From Haliscomenobacter sp. (GTDB lineage: Bacteria > Bacteroidota > Bacteroidia > Chitinophagales > Saprospiraceae), in NCBI GenBank assembly GCA_016707205.1, contig JADJHZ010000003.1, positions 496,001-560,000 on the forward strand: DNA of 64,000 bases, given 5' to 3'. Under the pieces are notes generated by a model. The model did not search any database and had not been told where the DNA came from. It saw only the letters and a list, made by a program, of their open reading frames with translations. A program made the position numbers and the translations under genes. This document shows positions 1 to 8,745 of the stretch, piece by piece. How positions within the stretch are numbered: the first letter of the stretch is position 1; the number at the start of each line of letters is the position of its first letter.

Positions 1-120
1 GTCCACCCCTTTTTCCACGCCGGGACTTAGGGACCGAATTGATTCGGGATTTTCCAAGTCAATTCGCGTCAGGTATTCCGGGATTGCGTACTTTTGACGG
101 ACATAAAGCACAGGGGTAAC

Positions 121-2972
121 ATGCCGGAAAAAAAGCCCACTACCGTTGCAAATTTGCCGCGGGTAGAAAAAGGGGCGCCTACGATTTTTATCAAAGGCGC
201 AAGGTCCAATAATCTCAAGAACATCGACCTGGAGATCCCCAAAAACCGTCTGGTCGTGGTCACCGGCGTGTCCGGGTCGGGCAAATCGTCGATCACCATG
301 GATACCCTCTTTGCCGAGGGTCAGCGCCGCTATGTGGAAAGCCTGTCTTCCTATGCCCGGCAGTTCCTTAACCGGATGAAGAAGCCAGACCTCGACTATA
401 TCAAAGGCATCTGTCCGGCTATCGCCATCGAGCAAAAGGTGAGCACCAGCAACGCCCGCTCCACCGTGGGCACCTGACAGAAATCTACGACTACCTCCGG
501 CTGCTCTTTGCCCGCATCGGGAAGACCTACTCCCCCATCTCCGGCGAACTCGTCAAAAAGCACGAAGTTTCGGATGTAACAGACTACATTCACCGCTTTG
601 CTCCGGGTACGCGGGTACAACTGTTTATCCCCCTGCCCTATAAGTACAAGGAGCGGACCCTGGCCCAGGAACTGGGCCTCCTGCTCCAAAAAGGCTATAC
701 CCGATTGAAAATCGAAGGGGAACTGCGCTCCATCCAGGATTATCTGGAATCGGGCGAGCGGCTGCTCGCCCAAAAAATTGAAGCGGCAAAAGCTGAAAAT
801 CCGCTGATCCTGATCGACCGCTTCGCCGCAGCGCCCGAAGATGAAGAGAACATCCGCCGGATCGCCGACTCGGTGCAAACGGCGTTTTACGAAAGCGAAG
901 GCGAATGCCTGATCGAAGTGGAAGGGCATGAAATCCGTCCGTTCAACAACCGGTTCGAACTCGATGGAATGCTCTTCGTTGAGCCTACCCCGCAGTTGTT
1001 CAACTTCAACAACCCGTTCGGCGCTTGCCCTTCCTGCGAAGGGTTCAGCCTGGTTATGGGCATCGACGAGGACAAAGTGATTCCCGACAAGACCCTCTCC
1101 GTCTTCGACGGCGCCATCGCCTGCTGGAAAGGGGAAAAGTACGGGCTATACCTCGAAGACCTGCTCAAACACGGCCACCACTTCAACTTCCCTATCCATA
1201 CGCCCTATCAAGACCTGACCAAAGACCAGCGGAAACTGCTCTGGTCGGGCAACGAATTCTTCCAGGGCATCCACGCCTTTTTTGCCGAATTGGAAGAAAA
1301 GCTCTATAAAGTGCAGAACCGCGTCATGCTGGCCCGGTACCGGGGGCGGACGCTTTGCCCGGTGTGCGATGGCGCCCGCCTGCGCAAGGAAGCCCTCTAC
1401 GTCAAAATCGCCGGAAAAAGCATCGCCGGGCTCATCGACCTGCCCGCCAACGAACTGTTGGCGTTCTTCCAAAACCTGGATATGACCGGATACGACCAGC
1501 ACGTAGGAAAAAGGTTGCTGCACGAGATCCAATCCCGCCTCCAATACATGTGCGACCTCGGGCTCAACTACCTCACCCTCAACCGCATCTCCGCTACCCT
1601 TTCCGGCGGCGAAACCCAGCGCATCAACCTGACCCGCATGCTGGGCAGCAACCTGACGTCCTCGATGTATATCCTCGACGAGCCCAGCGTCGGTCTCCAT
1701 CCCCGCGACACCAACCGCCTCGTTGGCGTATTGAGAAGGCTCCGGGACCTGGGCAACACCGTCATCGTCGTGGAACACGAAGAAGACATCATCAAAAATG
1801 CCGATTATCTGGTCGACATGGGTCCTGCCGCCGGCATTTACGGAGGAGAAGTCGTTTTTGCCGGCCCCTACGAGGACATCTATACCGAAGCGGGCGAAAG
1901 CCTGACAACCAAATACATGAGCGGGCGCATGCAGATCCCGCTACCGGAAAAACGCCGTCCGCTGAGGCATTTTATCGAAATCCTCGGCGCCCGGCAGCAC
2001 AACCTCCAAAACATCGACGTCAAGATCCCCCTGGAGGCATTGACCGTCGTATCGGGCGTATCGGGTTCAGGGAAAACCACCCTGATCAAACAGATCCTTT
2101 TCCCTGCGTTGAAAAAACACCTGGGGCAACCCTACCCCAAATCCCCTGGATTGTTCCAACAACTTACCGGCGACCTGCGCCTGATCCAGGAGGTCGAGAT
2201 GGTCAACCAAAACCCCATCGGCAAATCCTCCCGGTCCAACCCCGTCACCTACGTCAAAGCCTACGACAGCATCCGGGAACTGATGAGCAGCCAGCAACTG
2301 TCGAAGATCCGCGGGTTCAAACCCAAGCATTTCTCGTTCAACGTCGACGGTGGGCGCTGCGACGCCTGTAAAGGAGAGGGAGAACAAGTCATCGAGATGC
2401 AATTCCTCGCCGACGTGCGCCTCGTGTGCGACGTGTGCAACGGAAAACGGTTCAAGGAAGAAGTCCTGGAGGTAGAATACAAAGGCAAAAATATAAACCA
2501 GATTCTGGAGTTGAGTATCGACGAGGCTATGGTCTTTTTTGGCGATGTTCCGGAGATCATCGGCAAGCTCAAACCCCTTCAGGATGTGGGATTGGGGTAT
2601 ATCCACATGGGCCAGAGTTCCAGCACCCTTTCCGGAGGAGAAGCCCAGCGCGTCAAACTGGCCGCCTTCCTTGGCCAGGAACGCCAAACCAGCCACTTCG
2701 TCTTTATTTTTGACGAACCCACCACGGGCCTTCATTTTCACGACATCCGCAAACTGCTCGACGCCCTCAACGCCCTCGTTGACCGGGGCCATACCGTTAT
2801 CGTTGTAGAACACAACCTGGAGGTCGTCAAGTCGGCCGACTGGGTCGTCGACCTCGGCCCCGAGGGCGGCAGCCAGGGCGGCCGACTGCTGTTTCAGGGC
2901 CGCCCGGAAGACCTGCCCGGAGTAGTAGGATCCTTTACGGGAGAATTTCTAAAAGACAAGGTTAGTGGTTAG
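121..2972 (+). CDS. uvrA: Excinuclease ABC subunit A (UvrA), one internal frameshift
   Basis: UvrA is the damage-sensing ATPase of nucleotide excision repair; it loads UvrB at lesions. Two ABC modules are visible, each with a Walker A (GVSGSGKSS near 280; GVSGSGKTT near 2070) and a signature (LSGGETQRINL, LSGGEAQRVKL). Zinc-finger CxxC pairs (CPSCEG, CPVCDG, CDACKGEG, CDVCNGKR) are also present. The ATG at 121 follows AGGGGTAAC; a TTG at 94 is an alternative. Frame 1 stops at 475-477 (TGA). The UvrA sequence resumes immediately in another frame (TEIYDYLRLLFARIGK), as if one base of a GTG codon after GGC ACC is missing. Restored length is about 950 residues, normal for the family. Either a sequencing error or a young lesion; everything downstream is intact. 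Confidence 0.95.
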
Positions 2973-3050
2973 TGGTTGGTGGTTGGTGGCAAGGTTTAGG
3001 GGGAGGGCAGGCAAAGAACGGCAGGTTGACGGTTGACGGGGGACAGGAGG
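2961..3050. repeat. Composite intergenic repeat, copy 1 (heptamer array plus core)
   Basis: Period-7 units of the TTAGTGG/TTGGTGG type run into a GC-rich block containing GGCAAAGAACGGCAGGTT. This whole block is the reverse complement of the spacer at 8008-8142, and its core recurs at 48473-48512. It begins inside the last codons of uvrA. Confidence 0.75.
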
Positions 3051-3059
3051 TATTCCCCG

Positions 3060-3075
3060 GGCCTCGGAGAGGCCT
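3060..3075 (+). promoter_or_regulatory. Short hairpin in the 5' leader of the sugar operon
   Basis: Inverted repeat GGCCT-cggag-AGGCC about 30 bases before the start codon of the isomerase gene. A similar but longer hairpin lies at a similar distance before mutA (26573-26593). Role unknown; it could be a leader structure or part of a dispersed repeat. Confidence 0.35.
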
Positions 3076-3104
3076 ACCATTTGTAGCACTGGAGGAGCAG
3101 AACT

Positions 3105-4835
3105 ATGGATAGCAATTACGACAAATTCCCCTATGTTGAGATCGAAGGGTTCCTCCGGGAAGGATGGGGCGCCATTCTCGCCGCTTTAAGCGACGCCTTG
3201 CAGGGCAACGCGGTGCTGGCAGTAGACTGCTACCCCGGCGTGTGGTATGCCCCGCTGAAAGGCGAGATGCTGAACCTGCCGCATTCGCTATGCATCGATA
3301 CCGCAGACCTGATGAAACCCGAACCGGAGATCCTGCGAATGACCGCAGGATTTGTCACCGGGGACGCGCTTTTTGGGTACATGTCCAACCTCGAAGTGCA
3401 GCGCTATTTTGATCCCGAAAAATTGCAGGCAGCGAAGGACCGGATAAACGCCCATACCGGAACGGCTATCGTCTTTGGTTATGGCGCTGCCCTGGTCGGC
3501 CCGGCCAAGGTGTTGGTGTATGCCGATATGCCCCGCTGGGAGATTCAGCTTCGCATGAGGAAGCACCTGGTGGATGGATTAGGCGTACAAAACCGCCACG
3601 AACCCTTCTCCCTGCAATACAAGCGCGGGCTGTTCAACGACTGGCGGGTGTGCGATAAGCACAAAAGAACCTTATATGGAAAAGCCGATTTTTGGCTGGA
3701 CACCACGTGGCACGATTCTCCCAGGCTTATCGACAAAGCTACTTTTCACGCAGGGCTGAACAAAACCGCCTCCATGCCTTTTCGGGTTACGCCGTTTTTT
3801 GATCCGGCGCCCTGGGGTGGCCAGTGGATGAAAACGGTATGCGATCTCGACCGATCGGCGGTAAATTACGGCTGGTGCTTCGATTGCGTCCCCGAGGAGA
3901 ACAGCTTGCGGTTAAAGGTAAACGGCGTTGATTTTGACATGCCGTCCATCAACCTGGTATTGGTAAAAAGCCGCGAATTGCTGGGGGAGCAAGTAGAAGC
4001 CCGGTTCGGCAAAGAGTTCCCTATCCGGTTTGATTTTTTAGACACCATGGAGGGCGGCAACCTCAGTTTGCAGGTGCATCCCATCACCCAATACGCTCAG
4101 GAGCATTTTGGCATACCGTATACCCAGGACGAAAGCTATTACCTCCTGGATGCAGCGCCTGATGCTTGCGTATATTTAGGCTTAAAAGAAGGCGCCGATA
4201 AAAACCGTCTGATCGCCGACCTGGAAACGGCGAGGGAAGATCCGGCCTTTGTTTTCGATGCGGAAAAATACGTCTATAAAATCCCCGCGCAAAAACACGA
4301 TCACTTCTTAATCCCTGCCGGAACCATTCATTGTTCGGGCAAAAATGCCATGGTGCTCGAAATAAGCGCCACGCCATTTATTTATACCTTTAAGCTTTGG
4401 GACTGGCAACGCATGGGACTCGACGGGAAGCCAAGGCCGAATAACGTGCATCGGGGCAAAGAGGTGATCAACTGGAACCGGGACGCCAGGGATGTAATGG
4501 AAAACCTGGTCAACCAATTTGTGCCTGTTGCAGCAGGCGACGGCTGGGCGGAAGAAAAAACCGGACTGCACCCTACCCAGTTTATCGAAACCAGGCGCCA
4601 CAGCTTCACAAAAAAAGTACAGCACCACACGGAAAGCAACCTGAACGTACTCAATTTGGTAGAAGGCAGGGAAGTGCTCGTTGAGAGTCCCGAACATGCC
4701 TTTGAGCCGGTCGTGATCCATTATGCGGAAACGTTCATCGTTCCGGCAGCAGTTGGCCCTTACACGATCAGGCCCTATGGAACGGCGGAGGGTACGTTAT
4801 GCAAAACGATGAAAGCATTTGTTCGAACAGCGTAA
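3105..4835 (+). CDS. Class I mannose-6-phosphate isomerase with N-terminal extension
   Basis: A 576-residue protein whose C-terminal ~330 residues match cupin-type phosphomannose isomerases, which interconvert mannose-6-P and fructose-6-P. Zinc-ligand motifs are visible: LSLQVHPI (Gln, His), DESYYLLDA (Glu) and IPAGTIHCSG (His), followed by the typical ATPFIYTFKLWDW. The first ~230 residues are an extra domain containing VLAVDCYPGV; I see no P-loop lysine there. Long isomerases with such an extension occur in other bacteria. It is the first gene of a three-gene run: the MFS gene starts 10 bases after the stop, and a ROK kinase follows. This supports import, phosphorylation and isomerisation of a hexose such as mannose. 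Substrate is inferred. Confidence 0.85.
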   Translation: MDSNYDKFPYVEIEGFLREGWGAILAALSDALQGNAVLAVDCYPGVWYAPLKGEMLNLPHSLCIDTADLMKPEPEILRMTAGFVTGDALFGYMSNLEVQRYFDPEKLQAAKDRINAHTGTAIVFGYGAALVGPAKVLVYADMPRWEIQLRMRKHLVDGLGVQNRHEPFSLQYKRGLFNDWRVCDKHKRTLYGKADFWLDTTWHDSPRLIDKATFHAGLNKTASMPFRVTPFFDPAPWGGQWMKTVCDLDRSAVNYGWCFDCVPEENSLRLKVNGVDFDMPSINLVLVKSRELLGEQVEARFGKEFPIRFDFLDTMEGGNLSLQVHPITQYAQEHFGIPYTQDESYYLLDAAPDACVYLGLKEGADKNRLIADLETAREDPAFVFDAEKYVYKIPAQKHDHFLIPAGTIHCSGKNAMVLEISATPFIYTFKLWDWQRMGLDGKPRPNNVHRGKEVINWNRDARDVMENLVNQFVPVAAGDGWAEEKTGLHPTQFIETRRHSFTKKVQHHTESNLNVLNLVEGREVLVESPEHAFEPVVIHYAETFIVPAAVGPYTIRPYGTAEGTLCKTMKAFVRTA

Positions 4836-4845
4836 ATAGATAGCC

Positions 4846-6010
4846 ATGGAAGTTTCATCCGGGAAGCAAGCGTTCAATGCCGTATTAGCCGTTTTCTTCG
4901 GCTTTTTCATCATGGGATTTGTAGATGTGGTTGGCATCGCGACCAATTACATCAAAAGCGACTTTTCGCTAACGGCCGGAATGGCAGGCACGTTGCCTAT
5001 GCTGGTTTTTTTGTGGTTCGCCATTTTTTCCATCCCCACGGGAATTATCATGGGGGCTATTGGCCGCAGGAAAACCGTGCTTTTGGCCCTGGGGATCACG
5101 ACGGTCGCGATGGCGATCCCGTTTGCCCTCTATCAATTCTGGACAATCCTGGTTGCCTTTGTCTTGTTGGGCATCAGCAACACGATCTTGCAGGTAGCGC
5201 TGAACCCCCTGGTAGCGGCCATGTTCAGCAAAGAAAAAACAGCCAGTCTGCTGAGCGCAGGCCAATTTGTCAAAGCAATATCCTCTTTTGTGGGACCGAT
5301 CCTGGCCGGTTTTTCGGCTACGTACTTTGGAGACTGGAAGCTTACCTTTGTAGTTTTGGCCATTGCCTCCTTGCTCTCGGTGCTGCTATTGGCTTCCGCC
5401 AGCGTCAAAGAAATTGGTTTTGAAAGCACCCCGGCGACCTTTGCCGGAGCATTCGGTTTATTAAGCGATCGATTGATTCTATTCTGTTTTCTCAGCATCT
5501 TTTTGCTGGTGGGTTTTGATGTCGGAATGAATGTCTCGATCCCCGAACTGTTGATGAAACAAGGGGGGCTATCCCTTGGAAAATGCAGGCTATGGAACCA
5601 GCATCTATTTTGCGGCCAGAACCATAGGCTCGTTCCTGGGCGCTTTCTTGCTGCTGAAGACCAAGCCTATGCCATTCCTGCTGGCTTCGCTTGCCCTGGC
5701 GGTCATCGCGTTTGCCCTACTTCTGTTCGCTAACCAGGTGTGGGTCTTGCGCGCGCTGATCTTTGTGCTGGGGCTTGCTTGCGCCAATATTTTTTCCATC
5801 ATTTTCTCCATTGCGCTGCAAAAAAACCCGTCGCGTTCCAATGAAATTTCGGCCCTGATGATCATGGGCGTGTCTGGCGGCGCCGTTATTCCTTTTATTC
5901 AGGGTTTTATAAACGACCAAATCGGGTTTACAGCGGCGTTAGCCGTGATCCTCGTTTGCCTGGTTTTAATGGGAATGCTCAGCTTAAAAATAAGAAATCA
6001 TGTATCATAA
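4846..6010 (+). CDS. MFS sugar transporter (FHS/FucP-like), frameshift at a G run
   Basis: Polytopic membrane protein of about 388 residues after repair, with roughly 12 hydrophobic segments. It resembles the fucose/glucose H+ symporter branch of the major facilitator superfamily (FFIMGFVDVVGIATNYIKSDF at the start, GTSIYFAARTIGSFLGAF in the second half). The frame breaks at the six-G run 5563-5568. Removing one G gives QGGYPLENAGYGTSIYF, the expected continuation into the second half. The end overlaps the start of the ROK gene by 11 bases, consistent with translational coupling. Likely the importer for the sugar handled by the flanking kinase and isomerase. Confidence 0.85.
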
Positions 6011-7097
6011 CGATTCCCGCATCGTATTGACCCTCGACGCCGGGGGTACCAACTTCGTCTTTTCCGCCATACAAGGCAATGCCGAAATCGTAGCGCCCGT
6101 TACCTTGCCGGCGCACCCAAACGCTATCGATGATTGCCTGGCGGCAGTGCTCCAGGGCTTTACTACGGTCCAACGCGCACTACCGTCCCCGGCGGCAGCC
6201 ATCAGCTTTGCCTTTCCGGGCCCTGCGGATTATGTCAACGGCATTATTGGCGACCTGCCTAATTTCCCGGCTTTTCGGGGGGGCGTCGCGTTAGGGCCTT
6301 TCTTGCAACAGGCGTTCGGCATCCCTGTTTTCATTAACAACGACGGCAACCTGTTCGCATACGGCGAGGCCCTGGCCGGCATGCTTCCCGAAGTAAACCG
6401 GTTGCTGGCCGGATCGGGCAGCAGCAAGCAATACAAAAACCTGCTGGCGGTTACGCTGGGCACCGGATTTGGCGGCGGCGTGGTGATCGACCGCCAACTG
6501 CTGCTGGGCGATAACGGCTGCGGCGGCGACGTGTGGCTGTCCGCCAACAAAAACAACCCCGCCTTAATCGCCGAGGAAGGCGTCAGCATCCGGGCGGTCA
6601 AAAGAACGTACCAGGAACGCTCCGGCAACGACGAGGCCCTGACGCCCAAAGAGATTTTCGATATTGCCGAAGGCGCCCGCCCCGGAAACCGGCAGGCAGC
6701 CATCGAAAGCTTTGAATCCCTGGGAGCTGTCGCTGGCTTCACCATTGCCGAGTCGCTGAATATTGTAGACGGACTGGTTGTCATCGGCGGAGGCATTGCC
6801 GCCGCGCATAAGTATATCCTGCCGGCTATGGTGGCCGAAATGAATGGGGTTCGGGGTACCATCCAGGGCGACGTCTTCCCGCGCCTGCAAATGAAAGCCT
6901 ATAACTTGCAGGACGAAGCGCATGTAGCCGCCTTTTTAAAGGAAGAAAGCAAGCTGGTTCGGATTCCCGGAACAGAGACCACCGTCGCCTACCACCAGCA
7001 TAAAAAAACCGGAGTAACGGTAAGCCAACTGGGCGCCAGCAAAGCCATAGCCCTTGGCGCCTATGCGTTTGCCCTGGCGCAAATGGATCAAAAATAG
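6000..7097 (+). CDS. ROK family sugar kinase
   Basis: A 365-residue ROK-type sugar kinase. It has the phosphate-binding DAGGTN motif near residue 13, an INNDGN stretch with the expected catalytic Asp, and GTGFGGGVVIDRQLLLGD for nucleotide/sugar binding. The usual GH...CxCGxxGC zinc motif of classic ROK proteins is not seen, so this belongs to a divergent branch. The ATG lies 11 bases upstream of the MFS stop. By context it probably phosphorylates the imported hexose, giving the substrate for the isomerase at 3105. Fructokinase or mannokinase activity cannot be told apart from sequence alone. Confidence 0.85.
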   Translation: MYHNDSRIVLTLDAGGTNFVFSAIQGNAEIVAPVTLPAHPNAIDDCLAAVLQGFTTVQRALPSPAAAISFAFPGPADYVNGIIGDLPNFPAFRGGVALGPFLQQAFGIPVFINNDGNLFAYGEALAGMLPEVNRLLAGSGSSKQYKNLLAVTLGTGFGGGVVIDRQLLLGDNGCGGDVWLSANKNNPALIAEEGVSIRAVKRTYQERSGNDEALTPKEIFDIAEGARPGNRQAAIESFESLGAVAGFTIAESLNIVDGLVVIGGGIAAAHKYILPAMVAEMNGVRGTIQGDVFPRLQMKAYNLQDEAHVAAFLKEESKLVRIPGTETTVAYHQHKKTGVTVSQLGASKAIALGAYAFALAQMDQK

Positions 7098-7123
7098 CAG
7101 AGGAAGGTGGGGATCCCCTTCGC

Positions 7124-7792
7124 TTACCATTCCTTCGCTTGCTCTAAAACAAAATAGAACTCATTGGGATCGTCGTAATTGAGGCGCAGTTGCCCAACGA
7201 AGGTCACCTTGGCGTCCATTTTATACCGCTTCCCTGGCTTGCTGGGTTGGATGCTCATCACGGAGGAGGGGCTGGCTTGCCCGCAAAAAAAACAAGAGGC
7301 CATCGGGAAAGCCGAAAGGGCAATTTGCCCTTCGCTTTCTTCGATGGGAATCACAAACCCTTTCACTTCCACCAACTGGCCATCCAGTTGGGTAAGGGTA
7401 TCTGAAAAAACCGGAGCAAATAGCTCCATCTCGATCTCCTCGTAAAGTTTCAACACATACTGGATGCGGGTCAACATAGTCCAGGTAACCTTGACTGGCG
7501 TTTCAGAGGGGAGGGCGTTGGTACGGGGGCGCCGCCTCGCGTCTCTGGCCGGATCGTATGGACGCAGGGGCACAAAGTCAAAAAGCGTTTCGTCCCATGC
7601 GTATACGGAATCAACGAACAAAGGGATGTCGGAAGCGGCATCGTCCGGTGTATCGTAGTCCTCAGTAATTTCTAATGACGGCTGGGCCAACCTTCTTTCT
7701 TTTATCCAGCCGAGACCCCGGGCAATTTTTTCCCGCGTCGCCAACAGCAGCAAAAAGAGACCAACCAAAACGACAATATTTCTTTTTTTCAT
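7124..7792 (-). CDS. Membrane-anchored OB-like protein, DUF3299-type
   Basis: About 222 residues. It has one N-terminal membrane anchor or uncleaved signal (MKKRNIVVLVGLFLLLL), a linker, and a C-terminal domain containing LDGQLVEVKGFVIPIEE and a conserved-looking ASCFFCGQASPSS Cys pair. This pattern resembles the DUF3299-like OB-fold proteins of Bacteroidota (family call tentative). The reading frame is open further upstream, but that extension is encoded by a MITE-like element, so the ATG at 7792 is preferred. The element ends only 24 bases upstream of this start and so probably separates the gene from its ancestral promoter. Function unknown; periplasmic exposure is inferred. Confidence 0.7.
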   Translation of the reverse strand: MKKRNIVVLVGLFLLLLATREKIARGLGWIKERRLAQPSLEITEDYDTPDDAASDIPLFVDSVYAWDETLFDFVPLRPYDPARDARRRPRTNALPSETPVKVTWTMLTRIQYVLKLYEEIEMELFAPVFSDTLTQLDGQLVEVKGFVIPIEESEGQIALSAFPMASCFFCGQASPSSVMSIQPSKPGKRYKMDAKVTFVGQLRLNYDDPNEFYFVLEQAKEW

Positions 7793-7815
7793 TGAGCGAA
7801 GGATATGGAGACTAT

Positions 7816-7967
7816 GGGGGGCTGTCTCAAAAGACCGTTCTTTGCTCCCTGCGTGAAATTTTATTTTTTCCATTCCAATAAAAATTGCAAAGCAATTTTT
7901 ATTGGAATGGAAAAAATAAAATGTTTTTTGGCAGCCAGGGGCGAAAACGGTCTTTTGAGCCAGCCCC
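7816..7967. mobile_element. MITE-like foldback element, copy 1
   Basis: About 150 bp imperfect palindrome. It starts GGGGGCTGTCTCAAAAG and ends with a matching inverted terminus (CTTTTGAGCCAGCCCC). The centre is an AT-rich hairpin AAAAATTGC-AAA-GCAATTTTT. No coding capacity and no clear target-site duplication. Related copies lie at 14644 and 40649. Confidence 0.85.
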
Positions 7968-8007
7968 GCTCCTCCGAAAACGCACGCGTCCTGCAAATCA
8001 AACACCC

Positions 8008-8142
8008 GTCGACCGTCCCCGGTCAACCGTTAACCTGCCGTTCTTTGCCTGTTCTCTCCCTAAACCTTGCCACCAGCCACCAACCACTAACCACCAACCA
8101 CTAACCACTAACCACCAACCACTCAATCACTCAACCACCCAA
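8008..8142. repeat. Composite intergenic repeat, copy 2
   Basis: Contains the core CTGCCGTTCTTTGCCTG followed by a long period-7 array of CCACTAA/CCACCAA units that runs up to the stop codon of the lipoprotein gene. It is the reverse complement of 2961-3050 over most of its length. Confidence 0.8.
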
Positions 8143-8682
8143 CTACTTAACCTCCACCGTGAACGTCGCCTCAGCGTCGGTTTCCCCGGTACTGCAGGGG
8201 TTGGCGTTGTTCTTATCCGGTTCGTGCTTAAGGGTAACTTTCAGGGTTCCTGCGCCGGCAGCGCCAGTTTTGAAGCTGCTCGAAAGCCCGAGTGGTTTGT
8301 TGTTTTTATCCTTGTCGAGGGTGGTTGGGGAGGGCATGCTCCCGCTGCCTGTTAAGCAAACGAGGTGGACGTCCGATTCTTTCCCGACCTCTTCGGTGAT
8401 ATCGGCCGAAGGCGTTTTGGACTCATCCAGGAACGCCACCTTCAGGGCATAGTCGGTGTTGGGCTTCAGGGCGATCTTGTCGATTACCGGAGCAAGGCCC
8501 CCGTCGCCGTCTTTGTCCGTCGCATTGAAGGTAACGGTGCTCCCCCCTCCGGTGAACGAAAGGCGGATCGTGGTAATGAGTTCCTGCTCGTTGTCAGGGT
8601 CGCTGTCTTTGTCTTTTTCGCATGCGGAAAAAACAAACGCGCCCAGGAAAAGAAAAGCAAATAGAAAGGACTTGAAGTTCAT
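8143..8682 (-). CDS. Lipoprotein partner of a TonB-dependent receptor
   Basis: About 179 residues. Lipoprotein signal ending LFLGAFVFSAC-EKDKDSD, followed by an acidic linker. The body reads LITTIRLSFTGGG...TDKDGDGG, with a later DITEEVGKESDVHLVC. This resembles a Bacteroidota lipoprotein family often found beside TonB-dependent receptors and annotated as type 1 periplasmic-binding-fold-like. The ATG at 8682 gives the proper signal peptide; the longer upstream frame does not. It lies 63 bases downstream of the receptor gene on the same strand. Role in capture or handling of the receptor's ligand is inferred. Confidence 0.75.
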   Translation of the reverse strand: MNFKSFLFAFLFLGAFVFSACEKDKDSDPDNEQELITTIRLSFTGGGSTVTFNATDKDGDGGLAPVIDKIALKPNTDYALKVAFLDESKTPSADITEEVGKESDVHLVCLTGSGSMPSPTTLDKDKNNKPLGLSSSFKTGAAGAGTLKVTLKHEPDKNNANPCSTGETDAEATFTVEVK

Positions 8683-8745
8683 TGTACATGAATTAAGTGA
8701 ATGAAAAAATAGCATAAACTTTGGCAATCTGCATAAGGGTTCCCG

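Noticed and set aside
1..120. Possible gene at the left edge
   Set aside because: No frame with coding character before the uvrA start; only short antisense frames.
7793..8026. N-terminal extension of the OB-like protein gene
   Set aside because: The extension is translated MITE sequence; the internal ATG at 7792 gives a proper membrane anchor.
8040..8142. Possible CRISPR array (regular short repeats)
   Set aside because: Units are only 7 bases with no spacers, and no cas genes are present.
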